Source of the DNA: CAZPBN01 sp964584935 | GTDB taxonomy: Bacteria > Acidobacteriota > Aminicenantia > Aminicenantales > Aminicenantaceae | Reading direction: 5' to 3' | Length of the DNA stretch: 64,000 nt | NCBI GenBank assembly: GCA_964584935.1 | Contig: CAZPBN010000004.1 | Span: 1 to 64,000, forward strand | Shown: in pieces, positions 1 to 9,900 of the stretch | How positions within the stretch are numbered: position 1 is the first letter of the stretch | How the letters are laid out: each line of letters begins with the position of its first letter | The notes under the pieces: generated by a model | What the model saw: only the letters and a program-made list of their open reading frames with translations | Told to the model about the DNA's origin: nothing | Databases searched by the model: none | Program-made: the position numbers and the translations under genes

Positions 1-134
1 ATTGATTAGTAATAATTTATACAGATCTAAGGGCAATTTTTGGGGGAACTCCTGATAATTATTAAAGAAGGAACTTCAATATTCCTTAATACTTGCAGTT
101 CACATTCCCTTATGGTACAAGGTCATAAAAAGCA

Positions 135-929
135 ATGAAAACAATACTTCTCACAGTCGCCGGTTATGACCCCACATCAGGAGCCGGAGTTTCCCTTGAT
201 TTAAAAGTATTTCAACTTATGGGCTTTCAGGGTACCGGTGTTTTAACATCGGTCACTTCCCAAAACACAAAAACAGTAAACAGTATTCATTGTCTACCTG
301 CTGACCTTGTATGGAATCAATACAAAATCCTTTGTGACGACCTTCCTATTTCAGGAATAAAAATAGGCATGGTGTGCAACAAAAATATAATGGAGACCAT
401 CGGAAAAATCCTGGACAGCAACCCTAATATTCCAAAAGTAATAGATCCAGTTATCAAATCAAGCTCCGGAAAATGGCTTTTTGAAAAGGAAAGTGTTTCT
501 TTGTATATGAAACACATCAGTGGAAAAGCATCCCTCATCACTCCAAATTTGGAAGAAGCTCGTATCATATCCGGCATAAAAATTAACGATCGTGAAAATT
601 TAGAAAAAGCAGCAGAAACAATTTTTTCCAAACTCCAATTTCCCTGTTTGATAAAAGGATTTTATTCTCAGGATCACACACTTGACCTTCTCTATGACGG
701 AAAAAGCTGTCAATATATTCAAAAGAAAATAAAAGAGAAAAAAGTCCATGGGACAGGTTGTTTTTACTCCTCAAGTATCCTTGGATACATTGCTAAAGGA
801 GACAACTTGGAAATGGCCTGTGTTAATGCGTCAAATCTTATTCAAAACGCAATAACGAACGCCTTATCTTTTGGGCAGGGGCAATCTCTTATTAGTTTCC
901 ATTCCCTTAAGCCTGAACAATTCAAATAG
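135..929 (+). CDS. thiD: Hydroxymethylpyrimidine/phosphomethylpyrimidine kinase (ThiD-like)
   Basis: A ribokinase-fold cytoplasmic kinase that phosphorylates HMP and HMP-P for thiamine pyrimidine synthesis. The 264 residues match the usual ThiD length. The N-terminal substrate loop AGYDPTSGAG (residues 9-18), the LITPNLEEA segment (about 134-142) and the C-terminal anion-hole motif HGTGC (205-209, with the conserved Cys209) are all visible. The start ATG follows an AAGGTC sequence. No other thiamine gene is adjacent, so the pathway context is missing; salvage of HMP is as likely as de novo synthesis. The family includes pyridoxal kinases, but the GTGC cysteine and the AGxDP loop favour ThiD. 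It converges on the next gene with a 43-base gap. Confidence 0.88.
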   Translation: MKTILLTVAGYDPTSGAGVSLDLKVFQLMGFQGTGVLTSVTSQNTKTVNSIHCLPADLVWNQYKILCDDLPISGIKIGMVCNKNIMETIGKILDSNPNIPKVIDPVIKSSSGKWLFEKESVSLYMKHISGKASLITPNLEEARIISGIKINDRENLEKAAETIFSKLQFPCLIKGFYSQDHTLDLLYDGKSCQYIQKKIKEKKVHGTGCFYSSSILGYIAKGDNLEMACVNASNLIQNAITNALSFGQGQSLISFHSLKPEQFK

Positions 930-972
930 CCAAGTTTCGGTTTTGGATAAAGATAAAATCCCCCTCTAACAA

Positions 973-1968
973 TCAATTATTTTCTGCGTGGTTATAATGG
1001 CCTATTATTTTATCGGCTTCCTCTACAATCTCTTTTGGAAATTGGATCCCTTGCTTTTCTGCAGCGTTTAAATTCAGATGCAGTTTTATTTTCTTCATAT
1101 ACTGAATAGGAATATCTTTTATATCCTTTCCATTTTTTACCTTCACAGCAATCAGCCCTGTCTTATAACCCATCTCAAAAAAATCCCACCCGATGGCCGC
1201 ACAGGCTCCCTGGCTTGTTGAATACACAAATCCTCCAAAAAGGGGAATCCCATTTTCTTCGGCAACTTTACCGACAATCTCGAACGAATTGTTAATCGTA
1301 TTATCAGATATTTGATATATGGCATCGATTTTTTTGTTTATCAATATCTGCGCAGAAAGAAAGACCTCTCTTCTGTTTTTTACAGCAACCGGTACTATTT
1401 CCATCCCTAGTTCGGCCGCATTTCTTTTGGCAATCTCTAAATAATATTCTGAATTTTTTTCAGACGGAGTCCATAAAGTACCAAGCCTTTTCACATCTGG
1501 AGCAACTCTCTTAATGAATAGCAAAGCTTGTTCGATAGGGCCTCTCGAAGACACTCCGGTAACAAAGTCTAAATGGTCTTCAGGTGATTTCCCAGCTCCT
1601 AAAATATAAGGATTAGCAATAGAAGAAAAAACAATCGGGATTTTCTTATTGGATATCAAAGCAGCTTGAAGGCATGGAGTGGAAAGGGCAGTAATCATGT
1701 CCACTTTTCTTTGAACAAATTCCCGAGCAATTCTATGGACTTTGGAAATGTCTCCTTTTCCATTTCGGATAATAAGTTGAATGTTGTTACCATCAATCAA
1801 TCCATTATCCTTCAACGCTTGAATGAATCCTTTTCTTACTTCATTTAAGGTCGGAGCATCGTTAACCTGAAAAATTCCGATGGTGTAAATATCTTCCTGA
1901 CGGGAACAGCTATAAAAACACGTCAATAAAACTAACAACACTATGAAAATTTTATTTCTTATACTCAT
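973..1968 (-). CDS. ABC transporter substrate-binding lipoprotein (DUF534/TrpX-like family)
   Basis: A 331-residue type-1 periplasmic binding protein of the ABC_sub_bind family (PF04392), whose members are associated with tryptophan/tyrosine-type or other small-ligand importers. An N-terminal hydrophobic stretch ends in FYSC (Cys21), an atypical but plausible lipobox, so it is probably a membrane-anchored lipoprotein. The two-lobe pattern is seen as GIFQVNDAPTLNEVRKGF near the start and repeated Rossmann-like strands later. No permease or ATPase gene lies beside it in this window, so it is an orphan: the partners may be elsewhere or it may act as a sensor. A TATTAT -10-like box with a 17-base spacer lies upstream. 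Ligand unknown. Confidence 0.8.
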   Translation of the reverse strand: MSIRNKIFIVLLVLLTCFYSCSRQEDIYTIGIFQVNDAPTLNEVRKGFIQALKDNGLIDGNNIQLIIRNGKGDISKVHRIAREFVQRKVDMITALSTPCLQAALISNKKIPIVFSSIANPYILGAGKSPEDHLDFVTGVSSRGPIEQALLFIKRVAPDVKRLGTLWTPSEKNSEYYLEIAKRNAAELGMEIVPVAVKNRREVFLSAQILINKKIDAIYQISDNTINNSFEIVGKVAEENGIPLFGGFVYSTSQGACAAIGWDFFEMGYKTGLIAVKVKNGKDIKDIPIQYMKKIKLHLNLNAAEKQGIQFPKEIVEEADKIIGHYNHAENN

Positions 1969-1986
1969 TTATTTATTTAAATAAAC

Positions 1987-2015
1987 ATAATAATCAAAAA
2001 TGTCATATTGAGCAA
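1987..2015 (-). promoter_or_regulatory. Possible sigma70-type promoter of the ABC binding lipoprotein
   Basis: On the reverse strand TTGCTC, a 17-base spacer and TATTAT lie just upstream of the lipoprotein gene. The -35 is weak (3/6) and the -10 is good (5/6). A 12-bp palindrome TTATTTAAATAA sits between it and the start codon (1973-1984). The region is AT-rich, so chance matches are easy. Confidence 0.35.
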
Positions 2016-2065
2016 ACATTTTTTCCGGATAATTGATTTCCAATGGAATTAAAATCAAGAATGTG

Positions 2066-2094
2066 TTTACAATTTTATCCTCCTTCCCTAAAAT
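2066..2094 (+). promoter_or_regulatory. Possible promoter of the DUF72 gene, giving a leaderless transcript
   Basis: TTTACA, 17 bases, TAAAAT. The expected transcription start (about 7 bases after the -10) falls at 2101-2103, on the ATG itself, so the mRNA would be leaderless. No Shine-Dalgarno sequence stands directly before the ATG, which agrees; a TCCTCC stretch is in the wrong orientation. Confidence 0.4.
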
Positions 2095-2102
2095 AAGTTC
2101 AA

Positions 2103-2999
2103 ATGACCGAATATTATACAGGAACTGCTGGTTGGAGTTACAAAGACTGGGAAGGTCTTGTCTATCCACTGAAAAGGGAATCCAACTTCCATCCTCTTGT
2201 TTTTCTGGCTCAATATATCAATGTGGTTGAAATAAACAGTACCTTTTACAGGGCACCAGCTGTCCGTATGGCTCTTTCCTGGACAAAAAAGATTGAAAAT
2301 TATCCATCCTTCATTTTTTCAGTAAAACTGCATCAAATATTCACCCATCAAAGAAAGGATTTCTCTCAAAAAGATATTGATAATTTCAAATTGGGCATCG
2401 AACCCCTTCACGTAAAAAACAGGCTGGCCTGTATTCTCCTTCAATTCCCATGGTCATTTATAAACACCCAGTCTCATATGGACTATTTATTTCGTTTGTT
2501 TAACTATTTTTCCGATTATCCTCTTGCCCTTGAAGTAAGGCATTTTTCCTGGAACAATTCCGATTTCTTTAAACTTCTTTCTGATTACCGCGTATGTTTC
2601 TGCAATATTGACCAGCCTATCTTTAAAAACTCCATAAAACCAAGCTCCATTGTCACTCACCCTGATTTCTCATACTTAAGACTGCACGGCCGCAACTACA
2701 GAACCTGGTTCAAAAAGAATGCGGGCCGGGATGAACGATATAATTACCTTTATCAAAAGGAAGAACTTGATGATTTAGTAAAAAAAATCAAGGATTTAGG
2801 AAATCAAAGCAAAAAAGTCATCACCATAACTAATAATCACTATAGGGGACAAGCCTTAACAAATGCCCTGCAAATCAAAAACATGATCACTGGAGAAAAA
2901 GTTGACATTCCAAAACTCCTTCTCAAACAATATCCCGTACTAAACGATATCGTCAAAAAAATAGATAGAGGCCAACTTGACCTTTTCAATGAGAAATAA
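2103..2999 (+). CDS. DUF72 family protein (YecE-like)
   Basis: A 298-residue TIM-barrel protein of the widespread DUF72 family, whose biochemical role is unsettled. The family signature near the N-terminus, GTAGWSYKDWEGLVYP, is present, followed by VEINSTFYR, the FSVKLHQIFTH strand, LLQFPWSF and YLRLHGRNY, all at the usual positions. The length is standard (about 240-300). The start ATG at 2103 lies immediately downstream of a good -10 box and has no Shine-Dalgarno sequence. It begins a run of same-strand genes (TSUP carrier, DUF481 barrel) with short gaps, but no functional link is evident. Confidence 0.85.
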   Translation: MTEYYTGTAGWSYKDWEGLVYPLKRESNFHPLVFLAQYINVVEINSTFYRAPAVRMALSWTKKIENYPSFIFSVKLHQIFTHQRKDFSQKDIDNFKLGIEPLHVKNRLACILLQFPWSFINTQSHMDYLFRLFNYFSDYPLALEVRHFSWNNSDFFKLLSDYRVCFCNIDQPIFKNSIKPSSIVTHPDFSYLRLHGRNYRTWFKKNAGRDERYNYLYQKEELDDLVKKIKDLGNQSKKVITITNNHYRGQALTNALQIKNMITGEKVDIPKLLLKQYPVLNDIVKKIDRGQLDLFNEK

Positions 3000-3029
3000 A
3001 AATCCTGGGTTCCCTCTATACAACAGAAA

Positions 3030-3776
3030 ATGAATAATCTTAATTTGATTTTACTTTTTATAGTCGGAATGACTGCCGGTTTCATCAACGTAAACGCAGG
3101 AGGAGGCTCTTCCGTCACTCTTCCTACTCTTATATTCATGGGACTGGATGGAGCTCTGGCAAACGGCACAAACAGAGTTGCTATTTTGATTCAAAACATC
3201 TTTGCTGTCTCTTCATTCAAAAAGTCAAATTTCCACGCTTTTGGAAAAAGCATGAAATATGCGGTTTTCACACTACCCGGAGCCATCGTCGGAGCCATAC
3301 TCGCAACTAAAGTAAACAATCTTCTTTTTCAGCGAATTCTGGCTGTTGTATTGATTTTTATTGTATCTTCCATGTTCCTAACCCACACCTATAAAAAAAG
3401 ACAAAAATCCTCTAAAATACACGAAAACCTGTTTATTTATCCTGCTTTGTTTGGCATTGGTTTTTATGGAGGATTTATTCAGGCAGGAGTGGGATTTTTA
3501 TTCATGGCCGCTCTGTATCACTTATCAAAATTTGATCTTATCAGAGTCAATATGCATAAAGTTTTTATTATTTTGATATACACAATTCCAGCCATCATCA
3601 TTTTTATGAGCACAGGCAATATAGACTGGAAATTGGGTCTTATCCTTGCTGCTGGAAATGCACTCGGAGGGTGGTGGGGTGCCCGAATTGCTGTCAAAGG
3701 CGGCGAAAAAGTTATACGACTCATACTGGCTGTCGCTATTTTGATAATGGCTATAAAATTATTTGGAGTGTTTTAA
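3030..3776 (+). CDS. TSUP/TauE-SafE family membrane transporter
   Basis: A 248-residue inner-membrane protein with about eight hydrophobic helices, of the sulfite exporter TauE/SafE family (PF01925), which moves small anions such as sulfite or sulfoacetate. The first half shows the diagnostic glycine-rich helix NVNAGGGSSVTLPTL and the NGTNRVAIL motif; the second half repeats the pattern with GGFIQAGVGFL and NMHKVFIIL, the usual internal duplication. The stop codon directly abuts the TTG start of the following DUF481 gene, so the two are likely co-transcribed. The substrate cannot be told from sequence. Confidence 0.88.
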   Translation: MNNLNLILLFIVGMTAGFINVNAGGGSSVTLPTLIFMGLDGALANGTNRVAILIQNIFAVSSFKKSNFHAFGKSMKYAVFTLPGAIVGAILATKVNNLLFQRILAVVLIFIVSSMFLTHTYKKRQKSSKIHENLFIYPALFGIGFYGGFIQAGVGFLFMAALYHLSKFDLIRVNMHKVFIILIYTIPAIIIFMSTGNIDWKLGLILAAGNALGGWWGARIAVKGGEKVIRLILAVAILIMAIKLFGVF

Positions 3777-4601
3777 TTGAGATTTTTAACTATAAATTCT
3801 GCAAAACTTTTACTTTGTTTTTCATTCTTTCTTCTTACCGTCTTAGCACCTGTCGAAACATATTCTGATAATGGAGAGAATAAAAGTGAAGCGAGTGAAA
3901 AAAAGCTGAAATACTCTTCCACCACCTCATTATCTTTGCTGTTAACCCAAGGAAATAATGACAGCTTTAACTTCGGATTCAAAACAGAACAAAACCTTCA
4001 ATTTGATAAAAATAACCTCAATTTAAACGGAAACATCATTTTTTCGACATCCGAGGGAGAGAGAAAGAATGAGATCTATTATTCCCATTTAAAATTCAAC
4101 CGGGGGATCAACAAACGACTGAATTTATTGAGCTTGTTGAGAATGGAAAGCAATAAATTTGCTGGATATAATTTCCGGCTTGCTCTCGCAGCTGGAGCCG
4201 GGTACTCATGGATTAAAAGCAAAAATCTGGAGCTTCTTTCGGAAATTACCCTTGGATGGAGCAGTGAAAACAATATCGAAAGCATGACCAAAAATTCAAT
4301 AAACCATTTGAATAGCCCCTCAAAAGACAGTGTTTCCGAGTCCTTTATGTCTTCGGTCATTTCAACCAAAATCACCTATTCCCTCTCTGACTCAGCAAAG
4401 ATAGCCCATCATGATATAATTTTCTTAAAAATGAAAGAACTGAAAAAATTCAGGATCAATTCGTTCACATCTATTTCGGCATCCATCAATAAACATTTTG
4501 CCCTGGAAGCAAGCCTACAAATCAATTATGACCCTTATCCTGTTGAAGGCTTCAAAAAATTAGATCTTTTTATTTTAAGCTCACTGGTAATCAATATTTA
4601 A
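3777..4601 (+). CDS. DUF481 family outer-membrane beta-barrel protein (YdiY-like)
   Basis: A 274-residue protein with a signal peptide (hydrophobic residues about 8-27, then a charged low-complexity linker rich in Lys and Glu) and a C-terminal domain of alternating strands typical of DUF481 salt-induced outer-membrane proteins: SLSLLLTQGNND, FNRGINKRLNLLSL, AGAGYSWIKSKNLELLSEI. The start is a TTG immediately after the preceding gene's TAA, which implies translational coupling. An internal Met start would lose the signal peptide. Function is not known; members are thought to be small barrels. Confidence 0.8.
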   Translation: MRFLTINSAKLLLCFSFFLLTVLAPVETYSDNGENKSEASEKKLKYSSTTSLSLLLTQGNNDSFNFGFKTEQNLQFDKNNLNLNGNIIFSTSEGERKNEIYYSHLKFNRGINKRLNLLSLLRMESNKFAGYNFRLALAAGAGYSWIKSKNLELLSEITLGWSSENNIESMTKNSINHLNSPSKDSVSESFMSSVISTKITYSLSDSAKIAHHDIIFLKMKELKKFRINSFTSISASINKHFALEASLQINYDPYPVEGFKKLDLFILSSLVINI

Positions 4602-4663
4602 TGTCAAATGAGATTTATTATTAAACTTCTGGAACAAAAAATTATGGAGAACCAAATAAAAAA

Positions 4664-5251
4664 ATGATCCGAATAATCAGCGGGCTCTATAAAGGCAAAA
4701 AACTTAAAAGAGTCCGGAGTCCTCTTGTCCGTCCATTACCGGGAAAAGTCAAAGAAACTCTATTTAATATCATTCAGGAAAAAGTCAAAGGAAGTCACTT
4801 CCTGGATGGCTTTGCCGGGACCGGTTCAGTAGGGATTGAAGCGCTGAGCCGCTTGGCTGAATTTGTTGTCTTTATAGAGGAATATTATCCTGCTGTAAAG
4901 GTTATCAAATCCAATTTGCAAAAATGCAATCCCGAAAATAATTTTCTAATCATTCATAAAGAATTCAATCGAGCTGTGATCAAATTATCCAAGGAAAACA
5001 AAACTTTTGACATCATATTTCTTGACCCACCCTATAGACTCCTAGATAAAAGGAATCCTTTGAAAGTCATCAAGAAAAGACACATCCTTAAAACAAACGG
5101 CTTGATCATTCTAAGACACCATTTCAAAACCCAATTCGATGCGAAATATTTCAGGCTCCTGCGGAAAACTCGATGTGGAGATGATACACTTGCCTTTTAC
5201 AAACAGGAACCCGCTCAGTCCCAAGAGAAGGTCGGTAAACATGAGAATTAG
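4664..5251 (+). CDS. rsmD: 16S rRNA (guanine(966)-N(2))-methyltransferase RsmD
   Basis: A 195-residue SAM-dependent methyltransferase acting on 16S rRNA in the assembled small subunit. The N-terminal RIISGLYKGKKL and RPLPGKVKETLFNII segments are typical of RsmD. Motif I for SAM binding is DGFAGTGSVGIEAL (48-61) and the catalytic (N/D)PP(Y/F) motif is LDPPYRL near residue 120. Length matches the family. Its 3' end overlaps the start of the VanZ-like gene by 11 bases. Confidence 0.92.
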   Translation: MIRIISGLYKGKKLKRVRSPLVRPLPGKVKETLFNIIQEKVKGSHFLDGFAGTGSVGIEALSRLAEFVVFIEEYYPAVKVIKSNLQKCNPENNFLIIHKEFNRAVIKLSKENKTFDIIFLDPPYRLLDKRNPLKVIKKRHILKTNGLIILRHHFKTQFDAKYFRLLRKTRCGDDTLAFYKQEPAQSQEKVGKHEN

Positions 5252-5657
5252 AAATCTCATCCCTATAAAAAAACATATTCTTTACTTTTTCCCCGCTTAT
5301 ATCTTTGCGGTCCTGATATTTATCGCTTCGTCCTTACACACAGAGACTATCCAGCAGATTCAAGGGTCAAACAATATACTTGAAATCATCTTTTCGGATT
5401 ACTGCATGCATTCCTTCGCTTTTGGAGTTTTTGCCTTTCTTTTATGCCTCGCTTATCACAAAAGAAGTCCGTCATCTTTTCCCTTTCTAAAAATCGGAAT
5501 CATCTCTATATCGTTCGGCCTTTTTATAGAAATTTATCAACTGTTCCTTCCCTACCGCTCGTTCAAACTGAATGACTTTGCTTCGGATATTTTGGGGGTG
5601 GTTCTTGCCCTGATGTTGTTTCATTTTTTTAAAAAAGAAATTTATAAAAAAAGATAA
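5241..5657 (+). CDS. VanZ-like family integral membrane protein
   Basis: A protein of 138 residues with four predicted transmembrane helices. Recognisable VanZ-like features are the first helix followed by FIASSLHTE, DYCMHSFAFGVFAF, the SFGLFIEIYQLFLPYRSFKLNDFASDI core region and a final helix. The frame is open further upstream to 5139, but that stretch overlaps rsmD and encodes unrelated sequence. ATG 5241, preceded by AAGAGAAGG, gives a normal-length protein. The family is linked in name to teicoplanin resistance, but most members have no known function. Confidence 0.8.
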   Translation: MRIRNLIPIKKHILYFFPAYIFAVLIFIASSLHTETIQQIQGSNNILEIIFSDYCMHSFAFGVFAFLLCLAYHKRSPSSFPFLKIGIISISFGLFIEIYQLFLPYRSFKLNDFASDILGVVLALMLFHFFKKEIYKKR

Positions 5658-5681
5658 ATTCCCAGCAAAACCCGCCCTAAC

Positions 5682-5865
5682 CTATTTCAGAGGAAGAATA
5701 AACTTATAATTCTTTCCTATATAGGAATAATCCTTTTCTTTTTTGTCCTTCATGGCTGCTTTTCTTGCCAGGTAGGCATGTTTAAGTAGCGAAGCCCTTC
5801 TGATTTCCTTTTGAATCGCATTTACATTGAGTGAATCAGAGGACCATGAAATGGAATCCCATCCA
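5682..5865 (-). pseudogene. Out-of-frame C-terminal tail of the phosphoesterase at 5822-6610
   Basis: Directly past the phosphoesterase stop, a different reverse-strand frame is open from about 5865 to a TAG at 5682-5684. It reads WSSDSLNVNAIQKEIRRA, then a Lys-rich segment ending KNYKFILPLK. Composition looks like real protein, there is no start codon of its own with a ribosome site, and the frames overlap by about 45 bases. A one- or two-base indel in that overlap would join them into one protein of about 300 residues. Confidence 0.45.
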
Positions 5866-6610
5866 TAACAGCTCCACCTGCTTTATGAAAGGTTATATAA
5901 TTATCTGGAGCATACCACTGTCCCTTTTCTGGAACATTGATAGGCATGGTAGCCATAGTGGGATTTTCCCATCTTGAATTCCTTCCTAAAGAGGAATTGC
6001 CAAATATAGTGATATCATGATTTCCTATAACATTGAACCAGGGAATGCTATGGAAGCATTCACCCATTATATACAAGAACTCCCACAGTTCAGAAACAAG
6101 ACTCACATGGACTGAATCTCCAGTGTGTATTAAAAATGATGGCTTATCATCTTTCATCCGGGAAACAGACTCTTCCAGGCCAAGTATCAAGCACATGAAA
6201 ACAGCGTAGTCATAGATTTCCTGGATCTTATTAAAACGGACGGAATGAACAAAAGCATCCAGGATTCCACTCATGAATCTTCCATAAAGTTGAGCTCTCT
6301 CATTGCGAATCTGGACGTCTGAAATTTGAATAAAATCCATGGACACGGAGGGATGTTCTGAAGGATTTTGAGTATAGGAAATCTCTTTGATCCCGGATTC
6401 TTCATCCGTATAAATGCCACCTATCTTGGAGTCTTTGAAATAATCCAAAAAGGCTTCCACATCTCTATATTTTTCAACAGCAGGGAATTGTTTCATTTTT
6501 TGATATGAACTGTATTTGATGGAATAACATCCATAGGCAATCAATGAGATCAAAAACAAAAGGATATATTTTCGAATAAAGCCAAGTTTCTTATGATTAT
6601 TTCTTCTCAT
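5822..6610 (-). CDS. Calcineurin-like metallophosphoesterase, probably frameshifted and incomplete
   Basis: A 262-residue protein with a single N-terminal membrane or signal helix (about residues 12-28). Metallophosphoesterase motifs are visible: QISDVQ (a variant of the DxH motif), HTGDSVH and GNHD (196-199). The final metal-binding GHxH motif of the family is not found in this frame or in the out-of-frame continuation. The reading frame stops at 5822 although a neighbouring frame continues coding-like for another 46 or so codons. I therefore read this as a damaged gene or one with a sequencing indel. The start ATG has AAGGAT upstream and a good promoter 24 bases further up. Confidence 0.6.
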   Translation of the reverse strand: MRRNNHKKLGFIRKYILLFLISLIAYGCYSIKYSSYQKMKQFPAVEKYRDVEAFLDYFKDSKIGGIYTDEESGIKEISYTQNPSEHPSVSMDFIQISDVQIRNERAQLYGRFMSGILDAFVHSVRFNKIQEIYDYAVFMCLILGLEESVSRMKDDKPSFLIHTGDSVHVSLVSELWEFLYIMGECFHSIPWFNVIGNHDITIFGNSSLGRNSRWENPTMATMPINVPEKGQWYAPDNYITFHKAGGAVMDGIPFHGPLIHSM

Positions 6611-6937
6611 AGAGTCATATCCTTTGTTTCAATATAATAACCGCACACTAACGAGATTGCAAAAAAAAATTCATAGGACATCAATGATCTTTTACTTGCT
6701 CCCAATCCGTTTCAAATCTCATCTCTTTCGACATCCATCATTTTTCTCCATTTGTTCATTCCTATTCGTGGAGTTCTTCTTCTATTTCTCTTAAAAATTC
6801 TGATTTTTAATTCATAATTAAAATTCCAATTTATTATTTATTGTCTCGTCTCATTTTTTTCTCTTTCTGTAAATCTGTGAAAGCCTCCGAATAATTGCTT
6901 GCTTATTGTGTTATAATAAATATGCCTAGAAAATAAA
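6611..6937. other. Divergent intergenic region, 327 bases
   Basis: No ORF with coding character and no RNA gene is seen. The left side holds the phosphoesterase promoter. The right side contains TATAAT at 6912-6917, 20 bases before the ATG of the zincin-barrel gene, without a well-spaced -35 box. The middle is pyrimidine-rich on the plus strand. Confidence 0.5.
6634..6662 (-). promoter_or_regulatory. Sigma70-type promoter of the phosphoesterase gene
   Basis: On the reverse strand TTGCAA, a 17-base spacer and TATTAT. Ideal spacing, 4/6 and 5/6 matches, and a 5' leader of about 17 bases containing AAGGAT before the ATG at 6610. Confidence 0.5.
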
Positions 6938-9900
6938 ATGTCCATGAGAAGGCTTCCCCACTCTTTACTGAGATTAAGATTCCATAATAGAATTTTCACC
7001 TTATTATTGATCTTACTTTTCTTTTGTATTTGTTACTCCAATACTTATTCTCAATACTTCGGACGCAATAAAGTTCAATATAAACAATTTGATTTTAACA
7101 TTCTAAAAACAAAGCATTTTGATATCTATTTTTATCCTAAAGAACAGGAAGCCGCAAAACAGGCGGCTTTCCTTGCTGAGCGCTGGTATGCCCGCTTCTC
7201 CAGGATTCTCAATCACACCTTTAACCAACGTCAGCCGCTCATCATTTATGCCAGCCAGCCTCATTTCAGACAGACAACCACAATCCCAGGCATTATGGGA
7301 GAAGGAACTGGGGGAGTGACAGAATTTTTAAAAAGAAGGATCGTCATCCCCATGGGAGCCTCACTTGCCCAAACCGACCATGTTATTGGCCACGAGTTAG
7401 TTCATGCTTTTCAATATGACATTTCCATGCAAGACAGATCAAAATTTGCGATTGCCACATCCCCTTTATTCAGACTCCCTCTCTGGTTTATTGAAGGAAT
7501 GGCAGAATACTTATCCATTGGCCCGACTGATTCTCATACTTCTATGTGGATGCGGGATGCCTGGTACAGGAAAAGAGTTCCAAACATAAAAAAACTCAAC
7601 AATTCATCCAAATATTTCCCCTACCGTTATGGTCAATCCCTATGGGCATACATCACCGGAACTTGGGGAGATAAGGCTGTAGGAACCATTATGAAATCTG
7701 CATGCCAAACAGGAGACTATAAAACTGCTTTTCAAAAGATCACCGATATTCCTTTAGAGGCTATATCTGAAAAATGGATAAGATCAATGGAAAAAGCTTA
7801 TAAGCCTTTGACTCAATCCACTCATGTCTCCATTGACTCAAAACATCTCGTGATCAAGGGGGATAAAGATAAGAAACTCAATATTTCTCCCTCTCTTTCT
7901 CCAGATGGGAAAAGTTTAATCTTTCTATCCACAAGAGACTGGTTCTCAGTTGATATGTATTTGGCAGATGCCGTTAAGGGAACAATAAAAAAAAGACTGA
8001 CCCGAACAGATGTGAATCCTGAATTTGAAAGCTTGCAGTTTATTAAATCATCAGGATCCTGGAATACTCAAGGTGACCGATTTGTATTTGGAGCCATAAA
8101 AAAAGGCAAGCCCGTTCTTTCTTTTATCAATATTGAAAACGGCACCATAACAAAAGAAGTTATGCTCAAAGAGCTGGAAGAAATTTTAAATCCCTCCTGG
8201 TCGCCGTGCGGAAGATATATTGCCTTCTCCGCAATGATCGGAGGATTTTCAGATATTTTTATCTATGACCTTGAAAAAGAAGCCCTCAAACAGATAACCA
8301 ATGATCCTTTCGCTGACCTCAGTCCAGCCTGGTCACCAGACGGTCAATATATTGCATTTGTCTCTGATAGATTTACTTCTGATATGTCCCACTTTAATCC
8401 CGGAAATTACCAAATCTCTCTTTTAGAAACTCGCTCAAAAAAGATTAAAAGAGTTCCTGGAATTCCTGTTGCCAATAACACAAATCCTCAATGGTCTTCC
8501 GACTCAAAAAGTCTGTATTTTATCTCTGATCTGAATGGCATCACCAATATATACAGGATAAAATTATTCCAATACAAACTGTATCAAATCACAAATCTTT
8601 TCACCGGTATCAGCAGCATCACCTCATTAAGCCCTGCCCTTTCCCTGTCATCCAAAAGCAGCCATCTTGTTTACTGCACATTTGAAGATGGATATTACAA
8701 TATTTATTCTATAGATAATCCTGAAAAAATATCTGGCTGTGAAAAAATAATTCTATTCGATGACATTAAACCTTCTATTCTTCCTCCCAGACAAAAAGCA
8801 GAAGGGAATCTATCCGAACTTCTAAAAAATCCACTATTCGGACTTCCTGAGGAAGCATCATTTGAAATAAATGATTACAAGCCAAAATTAAAGCTCGATT
8901 ACATGACCCCTCCTCAAATTGCCATAGGTGTTGACAGTTTTGGTACTTATGCCGGGGGTGGAACAGCCTTATTCTGGAGTGATATGATGGGGTACCACAA
9001 TCTCGTCACTATGATTCAAGCAAGTGGCCGCCTTCCTGACACGGCAGCTCTCATCGGGTATCAAAACAGCCAGTCCCGTTGGAACTGGGGGGCAATTGCC
9101 CAGAGAATTCCCTATCTCATGGGAGGTTACGCGCTCTATTTTGATGAAAGGGAAGAAGAATCTGTCTATGTGGAAGAAGAATACATTTACCGGCAAAGCA
9201 ACAATCAGCTTACTTTATTTGCTTCCTATCCCTTTAGCCAGGTCAAGCGTATTGAATTTTCAACAGGTTACTCATATATCAATTTCACCCGGGAAATCCG
9301 GAGAAATATCTATTCTCTGGACGGGTATCTAATGGATAAAGAAAAAGAAAAATTGCCTTCAGCCCAAAGTCTTCATTTAGGCTCTCTCAGTATCGCTTTT
9401 GTCCATGACAGCTCCATTCCCGGAGCCACAAGCCCGCTAATCGGGCAAAGCTACCGGCTTGAATATTCTCCGACCATAGGATCGATTTCTTTACAGACCA
9501 TACTTGCCGACTATCGCAAGTATATCGTTCCCATTAGCCCCTTTACAGTTGCCTTTCGCTTTCTCCACTATGGACGGTATGGAAAAAATTCTGAAGATGA
9601 GAGGCTGTGGCCCCTTTTCCTTGGTTATGAAACATTCATCAGGGGATACAATTATCAGTCATTCGATTCCGAAGAACTGAATGAAGGTGAGGGCTATTTT
9701 GATTTTGACCGTCTTATAGGAAGCAGAATCCTTGTTGCCAACTTTGAAATCCGCTTTCCTGTTTTTCGATTACTGGGTCTAGGAAGAGGGTACTACGGCA
9801 GCTATCCCTTAGAATTCATCACTTTTTTTGATACCGGTCTAGCCTGGGACGCAGAACACAAGCCCTGGTTTTCCGGAGGAAACCGCAAACCTCTTTCCAG

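Noticed and set aside
1969..2169. 66-residue reverse-strand ORF between the ABC lipoprotein and DUF72 genes
   Set aside because: It overlaps the DUF72 start and both promoters, has no recognisable motif, and its sequence shows no coding bias.
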